From an uncultured Actinomycetes bacterium (GTDB lineage Bacteria; Actinomycetota; Thermoleophilia; Solirubrobacterales; 70-9), in assembly GCA_937907435.1 (NCBI GenBank), contig CALCIA010000063.1:1-6996 (forward strand): DNA of 6,996 nt. Direction: 5' to 3'. Positions 1 through 5,651 of the stretch are shown in pieces. Below the pieces are notes generated by a model. The model did no database searches. It was not told where the DNA came from and was given only the letters and a program-made list of their open reading frames with translations. Numbering within the stretch: position 1 is the stretch's first letter; each line of letters opens with the position of its first letter. Position numbers and translations under genes: made by a program.

Positions 1-329
1 CCATCGCCTCGTTCCTTTCGCCGGACGCAGATGAGCGGCGCGAGGCTGCCATCGCCAAACGCCTCGATCAGCAGGACCGGCGCCTGGCGCGGCTCGAGCG
101 CGACGTCGGCATCGCCGTGGAGACGCTCGCCCTGTTCATCCGCTTCTGGCTCACCACGACACCGGCGCTTCCTGAACCGGCTGCCAAGGCGGCGCGGGCG
201 CAGGCTGGACCTCGCTACGACAACTTCGTCGCCGCGCTTGGCCGGCGCCTCAGCCAGGGGCCAAAGCTTCGGCAAGAGATCCCCGACGATGCGCGGGAAG
301 ACCCGACTCGATCGGCGGACACCGACTAG
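1..329 (+). CDS. CopG/ribbon-helix-helix-like regulator, C-terminal part (5' truncated by window edge)
   Basis: An open frame enters from the left edge (first whole codon at 3) and stops at TAG 327-329, giving about 108 residues. The visible part begins IASFLSPDADERREAA, continues with a charged helical stretch rich in Arg, Asp and Glu (RLDQQDRRLARLERD), then a hydrophobic ETLALFIRFWL segment, and ends in a polar tail. I recognise this as the C-terminal extension of the small CopG-family regulators that commonly sit directly before trbB in alphaproteobacterial conjugative elements. The ribbon-helix-helix DNA-binding part is expected in the missing N-terminus, so DNA binding is inferred from family resemblance and position. 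A likely role is control of the trb operon or of its own gene. The GTG at 117 is an internal in-frame codon and probably not the start, because the homologous sequence extends upstream of it. The overlapping +1-frame reading at 31-345 is a shadow. Confidence 0.75.
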   Translation, partial: IASFLSPDADERREAAIAKRLDQQDRRLARLERDVGIAVETLALFIRFWLTTTPALPEPAAKAARAQAGPRYDNFVAALGRRLSQGPKLRQEIPDDAREDPTRSADTD

Positions 330-387
330 ACGCGATCCCGAATAACCGGAGCATCACCGAAGCCGTTGAAACCGAGTCCGCACCCAG

Positions 388-439
388 CAAGTATTTTTTC
401 TCTGCTTTACGCCTGGTCCCTACGCCATCTGAATACTTG
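388..439. repeat. 8-bp AT-rich inverted repeat upstream of trbB
   Basis: The perfect arms CAAGTATT (388-395) and AATACTTG (432-439) are separated by 36 bases. Both lie in the AT-richer gap between the copG-like gene and trbB. The sites are far enough apart to be two half-operators for a dimeric or looping regulator. An 8-bp match in AT-rich sequence may also arise by chance. No function is demonstrated. Confidence 0.4.
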
Positions 440-470
440 TTGAATCGCCCTACTTACTGCCTTTTCTAAT
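440..470 (+). promoter_or_regulatory. weak promoter candidate for the trb operon
   Basis: TTGAAT at 440-445 resembles a -35 box and TCTAAT at 465-470 matches five of six bases of a -10 box. The 19-base spacer is longer than the ideal 17. The position is sensible: it is the AT-rich gap immediately before the first trb gene, and a start of transcription near 477 would fall inside the inverted repeat at 469-519. Another -35-like sequence, TTGAAA, lies at 366-371 but has no good -10 partner. Alphaproteobacterial promoters often deviate from this consensus, so the call is tentative. Confidence 0.22.
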
Positions 471-519
471 CGTCCCCGTCGCTAGTCGCGTGTCGCGATT
501 TGCCAATGACGGGGACGAT
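469..519. repeat. 12-bp perfect inverted repeat spanning the trbB start
   Basis: The arms ATCGTCCCCGTC (469-480) and GACGGGGACGAT (508-519) are exact reverse complements with a 27-base spacer. The left arm overlaps the end of the -10 candidate and the right arm overlaps the first trbB codons. The right arm also contains GGGGA (511-515), the only SD-like sequence near the possible trbB starts. As DNA this could be an operator. As RNA it could form a GC-rich stem that hides the start region of trbB. Both roles are inferences. Confidence 0.6.
486..498. repeat. short inverted repeat inside the larger one
   Basis: TCGCG (486-490), TGT, CGCGA (494-498) form a perfect 5-3-5 inverted repeat. It lies in the spacer of the 12-bp repeat, with a centre (492) only two bases from the outer centre (494). 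The two would form one nested stem separated by an internal loop. The short length makes chance plausible in GC-rich DNA, but the near-common centre is notable. Confidence 0.4.
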
Positions 520-1519
520 CGTGGCGGTCACACCACTTCATTCCGAGGCCTTCTCCCGCGGTGCGCGCATGCTGCGCACCGCGCTCGGTCCCGCCATCGC
601 CGGCTTCCTCGAAGACCCGTCGATCGTCGAGGTGATGCTCAACCCCGACGGCCGGCTTTGGATAGACCGGCTGTCGGGAGGTCTGGAGGATAGCGGCCGG
701 ACGATGTCCGCCGCCGATGGCGAGCGGATCGTGCGCCTGGTCGCGCACCATGTCGGCGCGGAGGTCCATGCCGACAAACCGCGTGTCTCGGCCGAGCTGC
801 CCGAGACGGGAGAGCGGTTCGAGGGCCTGTTGCCGCCGGTGGTGGCCGCGCCGGCTTTTGCGATCCGCAAGCCCGCCGTCGCCGTCTTCACCCTCGACGA
901 CTATGTCGCCGCCGGCATCATGCTGGCCGGCCAGGCCGCGGTGCTCCGCGCCGCCGTGGCTGATCGCAAGAACATCCTCGTCGCCGGCGGCACCTCGACC
1001 GGCAAGACCACGCTCACCAACGCCCTCCTGGCTGAGATCGCCGGCACCACCGACCGCGTGGTGTTGATCGAGGACACCCGCGAGCTGCAATGCCGCGCGC
1101 CCAACCTTGTGGCGCTCCGCACCAAGGACGGCGTCGCCTCGCTCTCCGATCTGGTCCGCTCCTCGCTGCGCCTGCGCCCCGATCGCATCCCGATCGGCGA
1201 GGTGCGCGGCGCGGAGGCGCTGGACCTCTTGAAGGCCTGGGGCACTGGCCACCCCGGCGGCATCGGCACGATCCACGCCGGCACCGCGCTCGGCGCGATG
1301 CGCCGCCTCGAGCAGCTCATCCAGGAAGCCGTCGTCACCGTCCCCAGGGCGCTAATCGCCGAGACTATCGATCTCGTCGCGGTGCTGCGCGGGCGCGGCA
1401 GCGAACGCCGCCTTTCCGAACTCGCACTCATCGCCGGTCTCGATCCCGCCACCGGCGATTACCGCGTCCAGTCCGCCGGGGCGGGCGGCGACCTCTTGCC
1501 CCCCGGAGACCCATCATGA
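506..1519 (+). CDS. trbB: TrbB, P-type conjugal transfer secretion ATPase (VirB11 family)
   Basis: This is a cytoplasmic hexameric ATPase that powers pilus assembly and transfer at the inner membrane. The product from ATG 506 is 337 residues, usual for TrbB. Visible motifs: an N-terminal domain with VEVMLNPDGRLW; Walker A GGTSTGKT (161-168); the acidic box VLIED (186-190); the secretion-ATPase Walker B region with GEVRG (Glu at 232); and the His box HPGGIGTIH (249-257). All catalytic elements are present. The start is uncertain. TTG 500, ATG 506 and GTG 521 share the frame. ATG 506 has no convincing ribosome binding site. GTG 521 has GGGGA five bases upstream and would give a 332-residue protein starting at AVTPLHSEA. 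I kept ATG as the default. It is the first gene of the packed trb operon, and its TGA overlaps the trbC ATG. Expression may be affected by the inverted repeat covering its start. Confidence 0.96.
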   Translation: MTGTIVAVTPLHSEAFSRGARMLRTALGPAIAGFLEDPSIVEVMLNPDGRLWIDRLSGGLEDSGRTMSAADGERIVRLVAHHVGAEVHADKPRVSAELPETGERFEGLLPPVVAAPAFAIRKPAVAVFTLDDYVAAGIMLAGQAAVLRAAVADRKNILVAGGTSTGKTTLTNALLAEIAGTTDRVVLIEDTRELQCRAPNLVALRTKDGVASLSDLVRSSLRLRPDRIPIGEVRGAEALDLLKAWGTGHPGGIGTIHAGTALGAMRRLEQLIQEAVVTVPRALIAETIDLVAVLRGRGSERRLSELALIAGLDPATGDYRVQSAGAGGDLLPPGDPS

Positions 1520-1857
1520 TCCGTGTTCTCGCTGTCGCTCATTCTTCGCGTCGCCGCGTGGCCGAGCTCGTTACGCTCGCGACCCTGACGCTCGCCTTCG
1601 CCCCGGCGGCTTACGCCTCCGGCTCCTCCATGCCGTGGGAGACCCCGCTCAACTCCATCCTGGAGTCGGTGCAAGGGCCCGTCGCGAAGATCATCTCGGT
1701 CATCATCATCACCGTGACCGGCCTGACGCTCGCCTTCGGCGACACGAGCGGCGGCTTCCGCCGGCTGATCCAGATTGTGTTCGGCCTGTCGATCGCCTTC
1801 GCCGCGTCGAGCTTCTTCCTCTCCTTCTTCTCGTTCTCCGGCGGAGCGCTGGTCTGA
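1516..1857 (+). CDS. trbC: TrbC, conjugal pilin precursor (VirB2 family)
   Basis: This 113-residue protein is the expected size for a TrbC/VirB2-type pilin precursor, the subunit of the conjugative pilus. It has a long basic N-terminus (RRR at 12-14) and a hydrophobic signal segment of about residues 18-33, with probable cleavage after AYA (Ala34). The mature part starts SGSSMPWE and has two hydrophobic segments, about 57-75 and 84-105, joined by a short GDTSGGFRR loop. This is the classical two-helix pilin layout. RP4 TrbC is cyclised after further trimming; whether that holds here cannot be seen. The ATG overlaps the trbB stop (ATGA), and GGAG at 1505-1508 is seven bases upstream, so the start is secure and translation is probably coupled to trbB. 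The longer in-frame reading from 1090 is shadow of trbB. Confidence 0.93.
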   Translation: MIRVLAVAHSSRRRVAELVTLATLTLAFAPAAYASGSSMPWETPLNSILESVQGPVAKIISVIIITVTGLTLAFGDTSGGFRRLIQIVFGLSIAFAASSFFLSFFSFSGGALV

Positions 1858-2132
1858 TGGCCGCGATCGTCGATCCCGACGTGCCCGGCTTCTTCGCGCC
1901 GGTCCATCGCGCGCTTACCGACCCAATTCTGATGGGCGGCGCGCCGCGGACCGTCGCGATCGCCAACGGCACGCTCGCCGCGGCGATCGCCCTCGGCCTG
2001 CGGCTCTGGATCCCCGGCGCGCTGATCTGGGCGGTAGGTCACACCGCGGCCGTCTGGGCGGCGAAGCGCGATCCGCAGTTCGTCGACGTGGTGCGCCGGC
2101 ACCTTCGTTACCCAGCCTTTCTCGGCGTCTGA
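1857..2132 (+). CDS. trbD: TrbD, inner-membrane T4SS component (VirB3 family)
   Basis: The 91-residue product is typical of TrbD/VirB3. Its N-terminal part has the family-like pattern VPGFFAPVHRALTDPILMGGAPR. Two adjoining hydrophobic segments follow (about 33-50 and 52-69), then a basic cytoplasmic tail with RDPQFVDVVRRHLRYP. VirB3-type proteins sit in the inner membrane and work with the VirB4/TrbE ATPase, whose gene is next. The start ATG shares one base with the trbC stop (TGATG), with GGAG at 1843-1846 ten bases upstream. The gap to trbE is seven bases. The reading is also open upstream from 1635, but that part is in another frame of trbC and is not coding. No defects seen. Confidence 0.93.
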   Translation: MAAIVDPDVPGFFAPVHRALTDPILMGGAPRTVAIANGTLAAAIALGLRLWIPGALIWAVGHTAAVWAAKRDPQFVDVVRRHLRYPAFLGV

Positions 2133-2139
2133 GGCTCCG

Positions 2140-4578
2140 ATGCTGAACCTTGCAGAATATCGCAGTCGTCCCGCCGGTCTCGCCGACTTCCTGCCCTGGG
2201 CGGCCTTGGTCGAAGAGGGCGTTGTCCTCAACAAGGATGGCTCTTTCCAGCGCACGGCGCGCTTTCGCGGACCGGACCTCGATAGCGCCACGCCGGCCGA
2301 GCTGGTGGGCGTGACCGCCCGACTCAACAACGCGCTGCGCCGTCTCGGCTCCGGCTGGGCGATCTTTGTCGAGGCGCAACGGATCGCCGCGCAGACCTAT
2401 CCGCACAGCAGCTTTTCCGATCCGGCGTCAGCGCTGGTTGATCTCGAGCGCCAGGACGCCTTCGAAGAGGCTGGCGCGCATTTCGAGAGCCGTTACTTCC
2501 TGACCTTCGTCTGGCTCCCGCCCGCCGAGGACGCCTCCCGCGTCGAGGGCTGGCTCTACGAGGGCCGCGCGCAGACGGGCGTCGATCCGTGGGAGCTGCT
2601 GCGCGGCTTTGTCGATAGGACCAATCGCGTCTTGCAACTGGTCGAGGGGTTCATGCCCGAGGTGGCCTGGCTCGACGACGGCGACACGCTGACCTACTTG
2701 CACTCGACCATCTCGACCCGTGCGCAGCGCATCCGCGTGCCCGAGACACCGATGCACCTCGATGCGTTGCTCGCCGATGAGCCGCTTGCCGGCGGCCTCG
2801 AGCCCCGCCTCGGCGCCCATCATCTTCGCACGCTCACTGTGGTCGGATTCCCGACAACGACGCATCCCGGCATCCTCGACGAGCTGAACCGGCTCGCCTT
2901 CCCGTACCGCTGGTCCACCCGGGCGATCCTCCTCGACAAGACCGAAGCGGTGAAGCTGCTCACCAAGATCCGCCGGCAGTGGTTCGCCAAGCGCAAGTCC
3001 ATCGCCGCCATCGTCAAGGAGGTGATGACCAACGAGGCGTCGACCCTCGTCGACTCCGACGCGGCCAACAAGGCCGCCGACGCCGATCTCGCCCTGCAGG
3101 AATTGGGCTCCGACGATGTTGGCCAAGCCTATGTCACTGCGACAGTCGCTGTCTGGGACGAGGACCCGGGTCTCGCCGCTGAAAAGCTCCGGCTGGTGGA
3201 GAAGGTGATTCAGGGCCGCGACTTCACCTGCATGCCGGAAGGAGTGAATGCGCTCGAGGCCTGGCTCGGCTCCATCCCCGGCCATGCCTACGCCAACGTC
3301 CGTCAGCCGCCGGTCTCGACGCTCAACCTGGCGCACATGATCCCGCTTTCGGCAGTTTGGGCTGGGCCGGCAAGGGATGAGCATTTCCAGGCGCCGCCGC
3401 TGCTCTACGGCAAGACGGAAGGTTCGACGCCCTTCCGACTCAGCCTGCATGTCGGCGACGTCGGCCACACGTTGATCGTCGGCCCGACCGGCGCGGGCAA
3501 GTCGGTGCTGCTCGCGCTGATGGCGATGCAGTTCCGCCGTTACCGCAACAACCAGATCTTCGCTTTCGATTTCGGCGGGTCGATCCGCACCGCGGCGATC
3601 GCCATGGGCGGCGATTGGCACGATCTCGGCGGCAGCCTGTCGGCTGGATCGGAACATTCGGTGTCGCTGCAGCCGCTTGCCCGCATCGACGATCAGTCGG
3701 AGCGCGCCTGGGCGGCGGAGTGGGTGGCGGCCATCCTCGCGAAGGAGGGCGTCACCATCGATCCGACCGCCAAGGAGCATGTCTGGTCGGCGCTGAGCTC
3801 GCTGGCGTCGTCGCCCGTGGGCGAGCGCACCATCACCGGCCTGGCGGTCCTGTTGCAGTCAACGGCGCTGAAGCAGGCGTTGCAGCCCTATTGCGTCGGT
3901 GGAGCCTCGGGCCGCCTACTCGATGCCGAGGCTGAGCAGCTCGGCTCCGCTCCGGTGCAGGCGTTCGAGACCGAGGGCCTGATCGGCGCCGGAGCGGCGC
4001 CCGCCGTGCTGACCTATCTCTTCCATCGCATTGAGGGCCGCCTCGACGGCCGGCCGACCTTGCTCATCATCGACGAGGGGTGGCTGGTCCTCGACGATCC
4101 GGCCTTCGCCCAGCAGCTCCGCGAGTGGCTGAAGACGCTGCGCAAGAAGAATGCCTCCGTCGTCTTCGCCACGCAGTCGCTGTCGGATATCGACGGCAGC
4201 AACATCGCGCCCGCGATCGTCGAGAGCTGTCCGACGCGTATCTTCCTGCCGAACGAGCGCGCGATCGAGCCGCAGATCACCGCGATCTACCGCCGCTTCG
4301 GTCTCAACGATCGCCAGATCGAGATCCTCGCGCGCGCTACGCCGAAGCGCGACTACTACTGCCAGTCGCGCCGCGGCAATCGCCTGTTCGAGCTAGGTCT
4401 CGGCCCCGTAGCGCTCGCCTTCTGTGCCGCTTCCTCCAAGGCGGACCACGCCGCGATCGAGCGCGTCGTCGCCGAGCACGGCCGCGATGCTTTCACGCCC
4501 GCTTGGCTCGCGGACCACGAGCTCCTCTGGGCCGCCGATCTCATCCCTGACCTGATCAACCTGGAGACATCATCATGA
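2140..4578 (+). CDS. trbE: TrbE, conjugal transfer ATPase (VirB4/CagE family)
   Basis: This 812-residue protein has the full length expected for TrbE, the large ATPase of P-type T4SSs that acts at the inner membrane in pilin handling and substrate transfer. The N-terminal half (roughly 1-400) is the CagE/TrbE/VirB domain, without obvious membrane helices. The C-terminal half is the RecA-like motor. It shows Walker A GPTGAGKS (448-455) and Walker B LLIIDE (641-646) followed by GWLVLDDPAF. A sensor-like FATQSLSDI follows (TQS at 678-680), then the family-typical ESCPTRIFLPNERA. All nucleotide-binding motifs are intact and there is no frameshift. The start ATG 2140 has GAGG at 2131-2134, five bases upstream and overlapping the trbD stop. 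The end overlaps trbJ by ATGA. The long complementary-strand reading at 2428-3780 is a shadow created by the GC-rich codon pattern. Confidence 0.97.
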   Translation: MLNLAEYRSRPAGLADFLPWAALVEEGVVLNKDGSFQRTARFRGPDLDSATPAELVGVTARLNNALRRLGSGWAIFVEAQRIAAQTYPHSSFSDPASALVDLERQDAFEEAGAHFESRYFLTFVWLPPAEDASRVEGWLYEGRAQTGVDPWELLRGFVDRTNRVLQLVEGFMPEVAWLDDGDTLTYLHSTISTRAQRIRVPETPMHLDALLADEPLAGGLEPRLGAHHLRTLTVVGFPTTTHPGILDELNRLAFPYRWSTRAILLDKTEAVKLLTKIRRQWFAKRKSIAAIVKEVMTNEASTLVDSDAANKAADADLALQELGSDDVGQAYVTATVAVWDEDPGLAAEKLRLVEKVIQGRDFTCMPEGVNALEAWLGSIPGHAYANVRQPPVSTLNLAHMIPLSAVWAGPARDEHFQAPPLLYGKTEGSTPFRLSLHVGDVGHTLIVGPTGAGKSVLLALMAMQFRRYRNNQIFAFDFGGSIRTAAIAMGGDWHDLGGSLSAGSEHSVSLQPLARIDDQSERAWAAEWVAAILAKEGVTIDPTAKEHVWSALSSLASSPVGERTITGLAVLLQSTALKQALQPYCVGGASGRLLDAEAEQLGSAPVQAFETEGLIGAGAAPAVLTYLFHRIEGRLDGRPTLLIIDEGWLVLDDPAFAQQLREWLKTLRKKNASVVFATQSLSDIDGSNIAPAIVESCPTRIFLPNERAIEPQITAIYRRFGLNDRQIEILARATPKRDYYCQSRRGNRLFELGLGPVALAFCAASSKADHAAIERVVAEHGRDAFTPAWLADHELLWAADLIPDLINLETSS

Positions 4579-5312
4579 TCAAGCTGCGCCATCTGGCGGC
4601 GGCAAGCGCCGCCGTGCTCACCCTGGCCGTCGCCGTGCCGCCCGCCTCGGCGCAGTGGATCGTCTACGACCCGACCAACTTCGGCCAGAACGTGCTCACC
4701 GCCGCGCGCGAGCTGCAGCAGATCAACAATCAGATCACGATGCTGACCAACCAGGCGACGTCGCTGGTCAACCAGGCGCGCAACCTTGCAAACCTGCCGA
4801 TGTCGACGTTGACCCAGCTTCAGTCGTCGATCGCCCAGACCCAGTCACTGCTAGGTCAGGCGCAGAACATCGCCTTCAACGTCCAGCGCATCGAGCAGGC
4901 CTATTCGACGAGCTACGGTTCGGCCGCCGGCACAGGTTCGACCACCGCCATGGTCGCCAACGCGCAGACCCGCTGGCAGAACTCCGTCGCCGCCTTCGAG
5001 GACAGCCTGAAGGTACAGGCGGGCGTGGTCGGCAACATCCCGACGAACTCCAGTGCGATGACCTCGCTAGTCACGGCCAGCCAGAGCGCCACCGGCGCGC
5101 TGCAGGCGGCACAGGCCGGCAACCAACTGTTGGCGCTGCAATCTCAGCAGCTTTCCGATCTCGTCGCCGTGCTGTCGGCCAAGAGTCGGGCCGACGCCCT
5201 GGAGCAGGCGCGTACCGCCTCGGCCGAGGCGCAAGGCCAGCAGAACTACAAGACCTTCTCGACGCGCACCGGCTATCAGCCCGGAAACGTCACCATGTTC
5301 AGCGGCAACTGA
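4575..5312 (+). CDS. trbJ: TrbJ, periplasmic T4SS protein (VirB5 family)
   Basis: The product has 245 residues. Residues 1-26 are a clear Sec signal peptide: basic MIKLRH, a hydrophobic Ala/Val core, and cleavage after PPASA (Ala26), leaving QWIVYDPTNF as mature N-terminus. This N-terminus is typical of TrbJ/VirB5. The mature protein is Gln-, Asn-, Ala- and Ser-rich and mostly helical, with coiled-coil-like stretches around 40-110 (RELQQINNQITML) and 180-235. It ends GYQPGNVTMFSGN. VirB5-type proteins are minor pilus-tip components that help contact the recipient; in RP4, TrbJ is required for mating pair formation. The ATG overlaps the trbE stop (ATGA) with GGAGA at 4563-4567, seven bases upstream. 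Placement directly after trbE follows Ti order; in RP4, trbJ comes later. Confidence 0.94.
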   Translation: MIKLRHLAAASAAVLTLAVAVPPASAQWIVYDPTNFGQNVLTAARELQQINNQITMLTNQATSLVNQARNLANLPMSTLTQLQSSIAQTQSLLGQAQNIAFNVQRIEQAYSTSYGSAAGTGSTTAMVANAQTRWQNSVAAFEDSLKVQAGVVGNIPTNSSAMTSLVTASQSATGALQAAQAGNQLLALQSQQLSDLVAVLSAKSRADALEQARTASAEAQGQQNYKTFSTRTGYQPGNVTMFSGN

Positions 5313-5321
5313 GGCGCGGCG

Positions 5322-5651
5322 ATGCTGGGACGGTCGGAAATCTTCCGCGCCGCCGCGATCGTCGCCCTGATCGCGGTCGCCATCACGGCTCTTGTGGTGA
5401 CCAACCGGCGCCACTCGGCCCCCATTGCCGAGACCCCTCCGACCATCGTCACACCAGCATCCGACGACCTCTCGGCCGAGCTGCGCCGTTGCAGCGCGCT
5501 CGGTCCCCAGGATGCCGAGGACCCGCATTGCGTCGCGGTCTGGGAGGAGAACCGCCAGCGATTCTTCGGCAGGCCGGCGCGGCCTCTGCCGCCACAAACG
5601 CCCCCAGGCGCTGCCGCGCCGGCCACCCCTTCTAAGGGAGATGCGCGATGA
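5322..5651 (+). CDS. trbK-alt: TrbK-alt, putative entry exclusion protein
   Basis: This 109-residue protein lies between trbJ and trbL, exactly where TrbK sits in Ti-type operons. It has a short basic N-terminus, one hydrophobic segment (about 10-27) and then a periplasmic domain. The domain carries a Pro-rich linker, ELRRCSALG, DPHCVAVWEENRQRFFG, and a Pro/Ala-rich tail. The two Cys (57 and 70) and the W-E-x-N-R pattern match the TrbK-alt proteins I know from alphaproteobacterial trb loci. Classical RP4 TrbK is a small lipoprotein; no lipobox Cys is seen after this hydrophobic segment, so anchoring is probably by the uncleaved helix. The presumed role, by position and naming only, is to prevent uptake of a second copy by cells that already hold the element. 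GAGG at 5311-5314 lies seven bases before the ATG. The stop overlaps the trbL ATG. Confidence 0.87.
   Translation: MLGRSEIFRAAAIVALIAVAITALVVTNRRHSAPIAETPPTIVTPASDDLSAELRRCSALGPQDAEDPHCVAVWEENRQRFFGRPARPLPPQTPPGAAAPATPSKGDAR

Noticed and set aside
31..345. 104-codon forward reading beginning with ATG at the left end
   Set aside because: It is out of frame with the copG-like coding sequence, and its product is Arg/Ser/Pro-rich low complexity. The frame ending at 329 has recognisable protein sequence instead.
391..403. T-rich run (TATTTTTTCTCT) as a rho-independent terminator of the copG-like gene
   Set aside because: No stable GC hairpin directly precedes the T run, only scattered short complementarities.
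330..505. Origin of transfer, attachment site, tRNA or CRISPR in the intergenic gap
   Set aside because: There is no nick-like motif I recognise, no tRNA-like fold, no regularly spaced repeats and no integrase nearby.
482..1276. 264-codon open reading on the complementary strand inside trbB
   Set aside because: It is antisense to the intact secretion ATPase, and its product has a biased composition without recognisable motifs. Shadow reading.
1549..1557. RRR in the TrbC N-terminus as a Tat export signal
   Set aside because: The twin-Arg context lacks the usual following pattern, and VirB2-type pilins use the Sec/signal-peptidase route. A basic n-region explains it.
2428..3780. 450-codon open reading on the complementary strand inside trbE
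   Set aside because: It lies wholly antisense to trbE, which has all VirB4 motifs. Long antisense frames are expected in GC-rich coding DNA, and its product has no recognisable domain.
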